In this document: piece after piece, positions 26,186 through 38,400 of the stretch | How the letters are laid out: every line of letters starts with the position of its first letter | Numbering within the stretch: position 1 is the first letter of the stretch | From: Trichoplax adhaerens | Lineage: Eukaryota > Placozoa > Uniplacotomia > Trichoplacea > Trichoplacidae | Direction of reading: 5' to 3' | Assembly: GCF_000150275.1 (NCBI RefSeq) | Contig: NW_002060951.1 | Location: forward strand, 2,786,580-2,850,579 | DNA: 64,000 nucleotides | The notes under the pieces: generated by a model | Database searches by the model: none | Seen by the model: the letters and a program-made list of their open reading frames with translations, nothing else | What the model was told of the DNA's origin: nothing | Program-made: the position numbers and the translations under genes

Positions 26186-27339
26186 ATAAGTTTGTAGTGT
26201 TGTCTTTTAATCTTATTCTTAAAATCGGAAAATGTTAAATTTTTAAGGAAATAGGATGTTCAATTCATTAATGTATCTCATGTTTCGAATTATATAGGCA
26301 CTTTGCATTTATACTGAAATTTTTCTGATTTTTTGCTATTGTGTAAATACGCTTGTGCTGATAAGGGTCATACGAGTATAATATTATTCTAAGAATTTTT
26401 GTAAAGAATAATGCAACTTATAATCCCTAAATATATATCCGAAAATAGTACCAGTTAAATTGTGAAATTTTTATCTCATGAATCCTTGATTGAACAATGT
26501 ACGATAGCTATGGAGATATATACACAGCTTGACTAATTTACAGTTATATTCATGACTTGAATTTGTAGTAATCTTACGCTATAAACTAGATGCTTTTGTA
26601 TCTAATGTATAAGGATCCAGAATAGCAATGTCATTTTGGAAACTAGATGGCATCCAAAAAATTACCCTATAGCTAAAGTACGAAACTTGGAATTTTCAAT
26701 CTGTAAATGCTAATGTGGTATATATGTGCGAGATTAGAGTTGATGAATTTCATAAAGAAAATAGATGGTAAAACTAAGTAATTGGTTAATATTTTAATCG
26801 ATTTGCGTAGATAAGGATTGGATTGTATGCACAGTAGACTATTATCCATGTTTAGCATAGTGTTCTATATACCGTAAACTTATCGTATATGGGGTTAAGT
26901 ACTGTAAATTACATATGAGTATATAGGAAAATAATCATCATGTGATATAAACATAGGCTAAAGACGCAAATATAGCGCAAATATAGTGATTGTAACTAAA
27001 TCGAGTACGGTATAAAGTTACTGAACCTCGTAAAAGATGTTAAATGAGCACATTATCGTAAACCGTCAGTAAAGCGACGGGAGTTTGCACTAGTTGTATA
27101 TAAAATCAGTTCATAACATGCGGTACAATTTCGCCAAAAATTTAAATTTTAACTCATCTGTAATACAGTAACTTGACTAATAAGTACGAGAATGCTATTA
27201 GATTAATAGAACGATAGGTTTAATATTTTCAATCATCAAGTTCGATATTGTAAAGAAGATATATAAATTCGTAAGTTCTAACAGTAATGATATTAGAAGA
27301 GTAATACTAGAGTATGCTTTCTTGATAATGATCAATATT
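26186..27339. other. Convergent intergenic region (TYW1 / TIR-HEAT A)
   Basis: This AT-rich, non-coding interval lies between two gene 3' ends. It has no GTACA array. It contains one copy of the 57-bp dispersed element (27038-27094). Nothing else was seen. Confidence 0.7.
27038..27094. repeat. 57-bp dispersed element, copy 1
   Basis: The 57 bases from TGTTAAATGAGC to TTTGCACTAGT match the copy at 62960-63016 at 56 positions; the one difference is T versus C in CAGYAAA. It contains a small hairpin, CCGTC-AGYAAAGC-GACGG. It is GC-richer than its surroundings and sits in an intergenic region. Its nature is unknown. Confidence 0.85.
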
Positions 27340-29712
27340 TTACAGAACATTTTCAGATAATAAATAAGAATTTAGTTCATTCATTTCATTCCCTAATAGT
27401 TTCGTAACTCTGATAGCCTCATTGGCTTCTTCACCACCAATTTCCTCTAGAGCGATTAAGGCAGCTTCTCTTACATGAGATATAGGGTCATTACGCCTTA
27501 AAACATACAAAGGTACAGAATCATAATAAGATTTGGCTTTGTAATAATTCGTAGATATCCCAATTCAGAGTTGCTTAATGTTAATGAAGGTATTTAATAT
27601 TGAAAACTTTTACAATATTAAATTGCACACGTACCATCGATTTAATATGTTTATGATTGAACTTTCTGCCTTCATATGTCCCAAAGATAAGCAGGCGCTT
27701 TCACGAACCAGCCGATCTTCATCTTGAAGTAACAATATTAGTTTATCGATATGTTTCTTACTTTTAACACCTGTTCTTGCTAGTGCTATGGAGGCAATAG
27801 CACGAATATTCGGATCTGTATCATCGAGAAGATCTGCTAGCGCGGAAATTACTATTGGTGTTTGATATTTTCCTAAGATTTTCGGAAATTGCGTTGTTTA
27901 GCGTAAAATGAATCTTAAATTTTTTGCTAATCTTTTAAACTGGAATTAGGTAGAAATTAAAATTTTACTAAGAGTCATCCTGCTGATTCCTGAAAAATGT
28001 TTAATACCCATACCTAAATTTTCAACAGCTGCCATGCGAACTGTCGACTCCATATTGAATACTTCATGTATTGCTAAGCGACTAGCAACTTGATTGCTTA
28101 CACAGCTCAAAAATTTATGTGGCTTTGACCAATTTTTACCACAAAAGGCGGTAAACTCTTCTTTACGAATGACATCTTTTTTAGTAAAAATATCTTTCCA
28201 AATCACTCCTTGAAGCAACCATTCTTGACGATCATCCGGATAATCGCGCTTTAAAACGTCATGGTAATCGCTCACAAACGCCTTTCTAAATTCAACCCAT
28301 GTTGTCTCTTGCGCTTGAAAATGGCGATCCCAAAAATTTACTGCCGTGACAAGACTCGACTTAGCTAAATTTTACATCAAATGTATTATATTATTTATTT
28401 CTTTTCCATATAAGAAATATTATTAATTTAAGAGTAATATAGTAACAATTAATAAAGGTGTGGAAATTAGTTCACTATCGTAATTTTGTTAATAATTAAC
28501 ATGAAAACATCGATTTCTTATTTTGCTGGAAGCCTACCACTACTCATGGATGAATGTTGTACTGTAGATGCAGTTTCTTCTTGAAAATTAAATTGGTCAT
28601 CTTCGATAAATGATGCTCTTCGATTCTCCAAAATTTCATCATGTGAGCTTATTTTCCTAATTTCTCGTTTTACGCCCTCTAAAACTGTTGCATATTCCTT
28701 ATCATAGCGCTCTTTTTTGCAAAAGAATACCCAGTTCAGTTTGGACAAAGTTAACTTTCTGAATAGAAAGTGGACAAGAATCATGACATAAGTCATTAAT
28801 TTATTAATTTTCCCGCATTTTAAGTCATGTTACAGTAAATCTTTTACATACGTACAGGGCAAAACCCATTTCTTGATTGATTTCTCTGAAATACCGTAAA
28901 GATAACGGTACTATAGGTTTGTTCGAGATATAGGCAAGAGAGACTTCATCCACTTTTGCTTTATTCTTAATGTATGATATACTGAGTACTACTATTATCA
29001 CCTGAATTCATTATCAAAACAATGATATGCATCAGTGCAGCGATGTAAGGATATACGCAAATTTATTTTATTTACGATCGTGACCAATTTCAATATACTA
29101 ATTAAAGCTTTTAGATCTTGTATAATTTATTTGCAACATTTTAAAAACTCGTGCTATGATATACTACTGTAATTATTAGAAAAATATCGTTTTCAAAATG
29201 CAGTATACCTATCACTATATGTGAGTGTCTAACATTGTTACCTTTGCGTTTACAATTGCTTTGCCTTTATCGATATTATCTTTTAACTTTTCGCTACCAT
29301 ACCTAAGATGCCAAAATTTAAGGCCATGATTCCGCAAATAAGCTATAAAGTAATAAAATAAAATAAACATAATCAGTTCTATTCAAAAGAAAATTAGAAT
29401 CAGATGTTATAGTAAAAAGAAATCGTCACTTACCAGTAATTGGAGTTACAATTTCTGTATCATCAGGGCTGTAACTAATGTAGATATCATAATCTACTTC
29501 ATTTGATTGTTTATAAGCTGTGCTTGTGTCTTCAAATGAATCCAAAGTTATACTAGTATTTATATCAGTCGCTTGCAGTTGGTTATCTCCGTCCTTCAAA
29601 TTTTTATGACGAAATTTTAAAATTGGATACTTTTCTTTAGCGGCTATACTAGTACAGAGTCTACAGACCTCTTCGCGTGGGTCTTTAGAGGTTATCGCTT
29701 GATTCTTTACTT
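27340..29712 (-). CDS. TIR-HEAT repeat protein A (5' exon not resolved)
   Basis: Exons on the minus strand: 29712-29434, 29342-29242, 29001-28856, 28758-28538, 28364-28014, 27872-27635 and 27496-27340 (stop). They encode a leader of about 70 residues, a TIR domain (box 1 DYDIYISYSPDD; strand B region HGLKFWHLRYG; VDEVSLAYISNKPIVPL), a middle region with two aromatic helix pairs (FWDRHFQ, VIWKDIF), and about four HEAT repeats of the PBS-lyase type (NMESTVRMAAVENLG, DTDPNIRAIASIAL, DEDRLVRESACLSLGHMKA, NDPISHVREAALIALEEIGGEEA). The Glu of the ...DE... helix, catalytic in NAD-cleaving TIRs, is present. The closest relative seen is the divergent plus-strand gene next door. The first exon lacks a methionine and needs an upstream phase-1 exon. 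Function is unknown; TIR enzymes or scaffolds of innate immunity are the obvious analogy. Confidence 0.85.
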
Positions 29713-30628
29713 CTGGAAATTCCGTATCTGTTTACAGTATACCACAAGTGGGCATACAATGAATGTCCCGACATTAGTAATAGTAATCTGTATGAGATTA
29801 AAATTTACTGTAAACTTATATTACATATATATATATATATATATATACACTACGTTGCTAATAACAGATATCGTAACCGACCTATTACAGGTGATATACC
29901 ATTATTTACATTTTTACGGCTAGAGCCACAAGAAGCAATTGATCCCATGTCCTCGACAACAATACTGTATCTGTATCGTAATTGCTCACAAGAGATGCAG
30001 TATTTGATTAAAAGAAAAGAACTAAAGGATCAACACAATATTACTGTATACAACATTTGAAAGTAGGGCTGTCGTTCGTTAATAACGTAAGAAGTAACTA
30101 CCTTAAATTCGTTAACAATACAGTATTAGTATGCAATGCACGGATAGCGGCAACGACTAATTTTTACAAGAGTATTTGACCAGTATTAAACTACTGTAAT
30201 TAGTTAAAGTGTACGTAGTCCTGACCGTTACCATGGTACTGTAACTGTATCGGCAAAAAAGATAAAAGAAGGAGAAAACAGGAAACGTTTGCTGGATCTC
30301 ATACAAAAGTATTACAGTACAGTATACAGTACTGAACGTTCTGTAGAAGTCCTGACTGAGGTGATTACGGTGGCCGAGGTGGGCCAAATGCTCTCTTGCA
30401 CAATCTATAGTATTGTATTCATAGTACTGTCACCTTCTTTAACTGTCAGCTGCCTTCTTTTAACACCTCGGCCACCGTAGATTTTACATAAAGTATTTCG
30501 TAAATTAATTGATTTATCACTCGTTATTTCTTTGCTATCTAATAAAGTATCTAAAGCCGTGCAACACTGTACAGTGCAATCAATCTATCTATTAGTTATT
30601 GTTAGCTATCTAAAGATTATAAAACAAA
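29713..30628. promoter_or_regulatory. Bidirectional promoter interval of the TIR-HEAT pair
   Basis: About 0.9 kb separates the two divergent TIR-HEAT genes. It holds a TA microsatellite (29826-29846), a few GTACAGTATACAGTACTG strings at 30314-30332, and a perfect 16-bp inverted repeat (TACGGTGGCCGAGGTG at 30366-30381, complement at 30464-30479) that is unusually GC-rich here. A minus-strand ATG at 29948 opens a 13-codon exon candidate reading MGSIASCGSSRKN before a GT, but its phase (0) does not fit the next exon. Confidence 0.5.
30366..30479. repeat. Perfect 16-bp GC-rich inverted repeat, 82-bp spacer
   Basis: The left arm is TACGGTGGCCGAGGTG at 30366-30381; its exact reverse complement is at 30464-30479. 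The arms contain GGCC and are far richer in GC than the neighbourhood. No target-site duplication was obvious. Confidence 0.85.
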
Positions 30629-33600
30629 ATGGCAAGTAACGTGCCAGAGCACAAACATCTGGACGTAATGATTAGCTATAGCAGGGTTAACCAAAACGTT
30701 ATGAGAAAATTGAAAGGTGAATAAACAAGTAATTCTTGACTAAAATGATACAGAAAATGACTTACACATAACAAAATATAATATTGTAAACTTTAGTTTG
30801 CTAATATGTATCTATCTATTTCATATTACTGAAACCTTAATTGTTACAGTAAATTATGAGCTCCCTAAACAATATTTTCTTAATACCGTACAAGTACTGT
30901 ATATTTTAATTGACTGTAAAATACAATAATACCTTAGAAGCAAGAATCCAATAGCTTGGCACAGTTTCATTTCATAAATACTGTACATACGTCTTAACAT
31001 ATCTGTTATAGTTAATCATTTTTAATGACTAGTAACAGGCAACTATCAAGAAATGTACGTTGTGCTATTATTAAGTAATGGTTAATTAGGATTGATTATA
31101 ATCATATGTAATTATAATATGTAAACATGTTAATGTACTAGTATGTTTTCTTCTTGCTAATGGACTACACAGCAAAATTATATTTATTTTTATCAACTGA
31201 TCTCAACGCTTTTTATAAATGGCCACGAATCGTATCAGTAAAATTGTTTCGGTTGAAAATTAATTTCATGAAACTCGGAAGTTCCATAAATTACAACTAC
31301 GAATGCTCCAGCTTAAACAGATAATCTAGTCATTATGAAAATAAAACGTACATTTATTGATAAATTTTTTCTTTTAGCAATGAACTATTACTTAATTATC
31401 CAGGACCAAGTTTACGCTATATACGCATACGCATATATTTTTATATATAAAAATATTTCATGAGTCTTTGTGAACAATTTAGCTTGCTAATCTATTATCA
31501 CTTCAATTGAAGGTATGTCGTAGCACCAATGCTAGAAGTAATTAAGAAATTATTGTTTTTTCCGATTTATTAATATTTGAATTAAACTTATTTTTGCTTA
31601 CAGACTTTTTGATTGAGAATGGCTTAAAGGTATGGGTAGATGAGATTGGCCTTGAGGCAGGATCAGAATTTCTGAACATAATAGGGCAAGCAATTGTTGA
31701 CGCTAAGGCAAGTCGATGTAAAATCAAATGAAAACATTTTACTAGCAGTTTATAGCTGCATCTTGGCAATATGTGAGCTAGAAATAAACTTACGTCTCTA
31801 AATTACCCGTAAAGTCCTGACTCTTCCGTTTATAGATTTCATACTTTCTAAAATATCTACCCTTTACTCATACCCTTACTTGATCAAAAAAGTATATTAT
31901 AATTTTACCCAATCATCACCTACGTATTATAGAAGGAGCTATCTTCTAATCCGTAGCTGGCTTTTGATCTATACTAGCCCTAATCTGGCAGTGACCTAAT
32001 TTTATATATCTTCGCTAACGTAAGCTGCTTTCCCTTTAGGCCTTTCTGATTATCTTAAGTAAGAATTCAGCTACATCGAAGTATTGTAGGGATGAATTGG
32101 CATTAGCCTATATTTCTAACAAGCCAATTATTCCCGTAGCTCTCGAAAAGAAAAGTGAGATTTTATCTGTTCTTGAATTTGGCATGTAAGTTATATATTT
32201 TAATATATGTGCTAGTAAATATTTTTTTGTAACTGCACAATGTAACTGTATTTTTCTGCAAATTTGAAATGATGTAAATTTTTTGCAATAGATTCATGTA
32301 ATTATTCTTTGTTACATACTAAATGATTACGATACATTTGAGTTCGTTAAATGGTTTAATCTTACTGGATTGTCATTTCTCACAGGAAACTAACTTTAGC
32401 TTCTATGGAATGGATATCTTTAGCTGATGATATGCAATTTGATCAGCAATTAAGCAAAATTATAGCAGCTGTTAACACATTCATCTGCGATACTGATGTG
32501 AGTGAACATAACAATAACTCGGTAAAAAGCCAAGATCGTTTAGTGAATAGACAGATTTCAAAACACAAGAAGTTATTTCATGACCATGAAGAAAAAGACT
32601 TTATCAGAGCTGGTGAAAAATTTATTGAATTTTTAAAAGATTATTATCGTATGGAGGATACAATACCTTGGACACTTTTTGAACAAAAATTTTATGAAAT
32701 AAATGGACCAGAATTAGAAAAATTGTGTAGTTTTGACAATGAGGGTTGGTTGCTAGGAGTTTTATATCGTGAACTAGAGGTGCTTGAAGCAAATGAAAAT
32801 GTTACTAAACAACAGTTGCTAGCATTTACAGATAATAATATAGATATATTTTGGGAAAACGTAGAAGAACAAGCGATACAAAGCTATGCAATGAGAGAAG
32901 TATTTAATATGGATTCCTCTGTTAGAATTCCAGCGATTATGAATTTATGTAAGTTGCAATAAACAAAACACAAACAATTCAGTAGTTCATACGATCAGTA
33001 GTATAAACTCATATCAAAAGTTTGTATTACAATGTAGCTATAGATTGTTTTTCCAAATTGATCAGTTAGCTTGTCATTTTAGCAAAGATTAAAAGCCCTG
33101 CAGTCATGGAGGCATTATCTGATCTGCTAACGGATAAAGATCCTAATATCCGATCAGTCGCTGCCATATCACTTGGTCGACTTGGAGTGCAAAACAATCT
33201 TAGAATTACAAGAAGATTGATCAATTTACTTAATGACAGTGATAGGCTTGTTCGAGAGGCTGGCTGTCTAGCTTTGGGACATATGAAAGCTCAACCCGCT
33301 GTTCGAAAGCTCGTTAAACTTTGGTAAGAGACTTAGGGTATTAGTACTTCTTTATCTTGCAGTAAGTTGATATACGACCAATTGTTGATATATCAATCTT
33401 ATAAGCTATACGTTCAACCAGCTTATATGTGATTTCATAACTACAGTAATGACTATAAAGGACCATATACATCTATACAAGCAGAGTTGATTATTTCAAA
33501 ATATCGCTATCTTAGTAAGCGAGAGAAATTTATTTAGACTGTTCACTTAGGTCGAGACCTAAAAGTGCAGTACTTAATATTATATTATTATCACACCACA

Positions 33601-33845
33601 GATTCATGTTCTTAAAATTATTCCTATCTAGAACCTTGCACTTCTTTTTTAAAAATATTCCAACTTTAAGTTGTATCATTACATTGTATATTTCCAGGCG
33701 TAATGATACAATTTCTCATGTTCGTGAAGCAGCTCAATGTGCACTAAAACGCATAGGAGGTGAAGAAGCTGAGAAGGCCTTACATATTACCAAAGTTTTA
33801 ACCGAAGAAATAAGAGCATTAACTACTAAAAATAATACCAACTAA
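30629..33845 (+). CDS. TIR-HEAT repeat protein B
   Basis: Exons: 30629-30716, 31604-31707, 32040-32185, 32386-32948, 33083-33323 and 33698-33845, all in phase. The intron after exon 2 has a GC donor (AAG|GCAAGT). The protein, about 430 residues, starts MASNVPEHKHLDVMISYSR, so the TIR domain is at the very N-terminus. TIR features are MISYSRVNQ, NGLKVWVDEIGLEAGSEF, FLIILSKNS, YCRDELALAYISNKPIIPV and a final MEWISL strand. A middle region (WTLFEQKFYEI, MREVFNMDSSVR) leads to HEAT repeats (DKDPNIRSVAAISLGRLG, DSDRLVREAGCLALGHMKA, NDTISHVREAAQCALKRIGGEEAEKAL). The Glu in CRDEL matches the NADase catalytic position. It aligns with gene A along its whole length, so the pair arose by inverted duplication. 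SARM1 differs: its ARM repeats come first and its TIR last. Confidence 0.9.
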
Positions 33846-35409
33846 GAAGTTACTTAAAATTTTCATTCCATACTCAGAGCCCACTGTTTTCTTGGAGATT
33901 ATTCTAAAATTTTATATAATTTTTATGTTACTTATTCTACGTGCTTGGACTATCTATAAACTTGTAAACTGGGACAACCCTTAGTCAGATAGAGATTGTT
34001 ATAGCAGTCAAAGAATGGCTCAGCAGCACTTAAACTACACATATAAATCAGAACATTTATCCCAAACATTTATTAGATACCCCGGATTCAAGCCCAATAT
34101 AGATTTCTATTATTACACGGTGATTATGCTGTTTTATGAAGCCACCTTAGAATGTGTGCATCACATTGCTAGGGATAACTTATATTACGCTAAATTATAA
34201 TAAATTAATCGACTGATTACAAATGTTTGATGTCAAGTATGTGACGCACATTTAATAAACTATCCAGTAAGCATGAAAACACAGTCATTATATTACTAAT
34301 TGTAATCAATTCAAGATACAGTAGGTGTTTTTTTAACCTAGGATAGGCCTAAATTCCTGCAATGCAGCTGCAGTGAAAGAACCGAAAGTGAAAGTAATTC
34401 TTTGAAGCTGTATCTTATTACGGACTGCTAATAAATGAATTAACGAGCACTAGAATGGGATGCTCACTATTCTACGGAATGGTAGGTGGCACATGATAAC
34501 ACAAGTCAACGACTTAAAAAAATAATATGCTATTTGCGTTTTCTTTTAGATTGCTAGCTTTATAAATATAATAGTAAATGAATAAATTTAATATTGCTCT
34601 CTTGTAGTCTTGACAAGACACATGGTAAATCTTCAGTTCATTATATGATTTTCTTAAGCAATGGTACGCACTGGTGAAACAGCTTTACAGACAGTCCATG
34701 GTAAATCAGTACAGTATACGCCGCCTAACGATTACAGAGACAGTACAGTACAGTACTGTACAGTAATTTGTATTCTTGTGGACATACAGTACAGTAATTG
34801 CGCTGTACACTGTACAGTCCTGTAGTCAAAGAAGAATCATAGCAGATAGCAAGGACCACTCAAGTAACAATGTTACACCTTTTCCACCGTCTACCTTCTC
34901 AGTACATAGAAGACGGAAGGGAAGGAGAGGAGTAGAAGGTGGAAAAATGGTAAAATTCTTTATTTGAGTAGTCCCTCCAGATAGCCCTGAGATAGGTATT
35001 CCATAATTACAGTACGCGACTGTACAGTACTGTAAAATCCACGGTAGCGTACAGTACTTCGCATTTTGTACTGTACTGTACTGTACTGTACAGTACAGTA
35101 CAGTACACTTTGTCTGAGCCTATTTATTAGTACAGTACTGTACTTGACAATACTACAGTATACTGTACACAGTGTACAGTACTGTATAATCTATACAGTA
35201 ATACTGTACAGTATACAGTACTGTACTGTACTGTACAGTACAGTATAGTGTATGGTACATTACAGTACAGTAAAGTACTGTACAGTATTTCTAGTTCTCT
35301 TTGGGTGCAAATCATCGTTGTACTGTATAAAAATTAAATTAATTTTATATACTATTTAATAAACGATAATTCGCGGTCATGTTATGTTGTTGGGTTTTTA
35401 ACTGTCAAT
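33846..35409. repeat. Intergenic region upstream of the GAS2-like gene, dense GTACA/TGTAC array at its right end
   Basis: The left kilobase is AT-rich and without features; an ORF at 34015-34200 has no protein-like signal. GTACAGTAC-type repeats begin near 34707 and are very dense at 35000-35300, ending about 100 bp before the GAS2-like start codon. An imperfect inverted repeat (16-base arms, two mismatches) lies at 34879-34894 and 34932-34947. Confidence 0.75.
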
Positions 35410-38400
35410 ATGGTCGACCTTCAAAGCCCAACACTGGTTGAATCTCAACTAGCTGATGAGTATCCTGATATTATTCGTGATGAAATAGAAAAGGAGTATC
35501 TTACCGCACTAAAGGAAGATATTACGGAATGGATTAATGAATTATTAGTCCTTGATTTAATGCCCGATAATTTATTGACGGCTTTAGAAGATGGAATAGT
35601 ATTGAATCAATTAGCACAGTACGTTCATCAAGTTGGTGATAGTTATTTTGATTCGCATACTGGATTGTCTCGGAAAGTCAAGAAACTTCCTTCTAAATGT
35701 CCAAAGTATCGGCAGAATGCATCATCTAACCCGTTCTTTGCGCGGGATAATATTTCGAATTTTATTACCTGGTGCAAACAGCTAGGTGTTCCCGAAGTGA
35801 TCATGTTCGAAACTGAAGATTTAGTGTCCCAAAAAAACATTAAAAGTGTTTTACTCTGCCTTTTAGAAATATCTAGAATAGCCGTGAAGTACGGTGTTGC
35901 ACCAACGGCTATTATAGCCCTTGAGAACGAGATGGACAAAGACCAAGGGCGAAGCGATTGCAGCGACGACAGTTGCGAAACCTCATCAGTGGTATCTATT
36001 GCAACAGTCGGATCCCAGACCGATCTTTTTCCAGACGATAAGCCAATGGTCAAAAGAAGAGGTAATTCAAATTCTCCCAGTAGAGGAACTAAACAGAAAT
36101 CTATGATTCCCGTAAAAGGCATAAAGAAGCAAAATGAAGATACAGTTGAAAAATCTGAGAATGCGATTGATATCGACTGTAAGGTAAGTAATTATAATCA
36201 ACTGACGAAACACCAATTTCAGTTTTAGACCCTACCAAGATCGAACCTTCTTAAGGTATGATACGCAATGCTTTATCCGCAGTACAGTAGAAAGCTGTTC
36301 TAACCGCAAATTTTTGTTGGTGTACAGCATAATAGTTTCATGTAAACGGAGATTTGTAGTACTGTACTGTATAAATTCGTTATAAATACTATAGCTTTAC
36401 GTCTGCTTGCGTGTGATACCGCATCATTATAATTACATGTTACTATTGTTTTACACTAGGCAATCAGTATAATAACAGAATATACTGTTGACTGAAGAAA
36501 GTTAAGAAAATGCTGATTCGAACTACACTTAGTTATTTGATGTGCATTAGTGGAACGTAATACATAGTATAGTGTGTGTGATCAGAGGCTCCTCTAAAAT
36601 TAAAATCTTTCTCAATTTTTAACTGAGTAATCCCTAGCATAACCCAATCAATAATACTGTAATCGGGTAACCAGTTTACTGTATTCGGTTTGCATTAAAA
36701 TACCAGATTTTAGTTCTAATAATTCACTTAGTCGAACTAAAATCAAGTATTTCAAACTATTCTGGACTGCAGTGCGACAGCAGCTTATGTCTCTGATATA
36801 CCATAATTGATTCATAAATCATCATTCTATTGTACATAGCAAAACATATCGTGATTTCTAAATTTTCGTGTACAATACTCGTATTTCTATGGTTTTGCTA
36901 CAGATCCAAAACTTACTTGCAAAATGTACCTGTAAGAGAAAATTTATGTTAAGAAAATTATCGGAAGGAAAATACCGTGTAGGAGAAGATGGACCTGTTA
37001 TTTTCATAAGGGTCAGTTCTGTATATCTAACGGTTTGAAACTTTTTTATAGCTTCATCGAACAATGATTAAATCATAAAAATCCAGTCCAGTGATAATTA
37101 ATAATATTTTGTATTTAAATTGCTTTATTGTGCTTCTACGTATACAGTATACGCGTATTACTATCCTTAAATTAATAATGTCACAGTTTATATAAATGGG
37201 ATGATGGTACTGAGCTTGAGTATTATTTTTAGTCCATGCAGTCTGTACAGACTTATACCAGAGGCTACTAAAGAAGGAACACTGTACCACTGCTACAGTA
37301 TGACATAGAATGGCATAGTGAAGAACCAAAATGGTCAGGACTTCCAAGTGTTAGGAAGGCTTACTTTAGATTCTGCAGACACCCTGCGGTATAATCTGCC
37401 GTCGAGGGTATTAAAGCCGAGAGTTTTTAAGGGAGGGGGGTTTGGAATGTATAATAAAATAAAATATATAATATGGCTGCGCGCTATGATAACAGGAACG
37501 ATAGGCACTTATACCGTACGATTACTTATATGCCTAACATGGTATACTATATATAGATTATTTTACATTTATTTCTATGGATTCTAGCATGACGATTAAA
37601 GCGGCTTATCTTTATGCTGCTAAGAAATTGACTTATTCAACCATTTTAAAACTTGAATACATGAACGTGTTATAGCGTCTCACCAGACACTTTTTTATAT
37701 AATTTTTAATTGTAGGTATTGAGACATCATATAATGGTTCGCGTTGGAGGTGGTTGGGATACACTACGAAATTACGTTGATAAACATGATCCATGTTTGT
37801 ATACCGGTATGCTAACTATTACAGATGATCGAAGAATAAGTTTCTTTCTGTTTATGGCATTTACGTTTTTGCTCTTACAGCTATTGGAGAGAACAATGAT
37901 AAAAAAGCGAAAGATAAAAAATCACCCGGTATTCTATGATAATTTAGTTGATATGAATATTCCGTACGTTAAATCAACCTAATATGTCCAGTCCTATAAG
38001 TTTAATATCTCATGTGTATGCTCTAGCATAGTTTCCTGATGCATACTACAGACCCTGTCTTAGAATGTAATTGCGTGCTACTTATCTTATTCATTCTTCA
38101 TTCTAGCACTTACACCATCTCACAGCGTAAGCTCCATTAGCAGCCTTACCAGTCGACAAAAATCACCTCATATTCCAATAAAAGACAGTAGCTCAACTCG
38201 TAGCAGTTCTGACGATATTAAAAATAATTTATCAGCGCGTTCAAGTCCAAAATTCGATCGCCATAGACTACGCTCATCGAGTTTGACTTTTTCTGAAGTA
38301 AATGCGGATATGCAGCTGTCTCATAACTTACTGAGGAATTTTACACCTGTTGATTCTAGTAGTCACAAAACAATTCATTATTCTACACCTGTAAGTAAAA

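Noticed and set aside
27340-33845. TIR-HEAT genes as horizontally acquired bacterial defence genes
   Set aside because: Both have several spliceosomal introns at matching positions and base composition like their neighbours; no bacterial gene context. An ancient transfer cannot be excluded, but the sequence alone gives no support.
34015-34200. 61-codon ORF downstream of TIR-HEAT B
   Set aside because: No similarity, no splice partner, and typical of chance ORFs in 3' flanks.
34776-35315. ORFs rich in Tyr-Cys-Thr-Val-Gln-Tyr on both strands, also at 43868-44165, 51086-51462, 59108-59314 and 20814-21038
   Set aside because: They are translations of GTACA/TGTAC repeats, which lack stops in several frames. 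They show no complexity, splice context or protein similarity.
35643-36122. 159-codon minus-strand ORF
   Set aside because: It is the shadow of the GAS2-like first exon; the plus strand encodes a clear CH domain.
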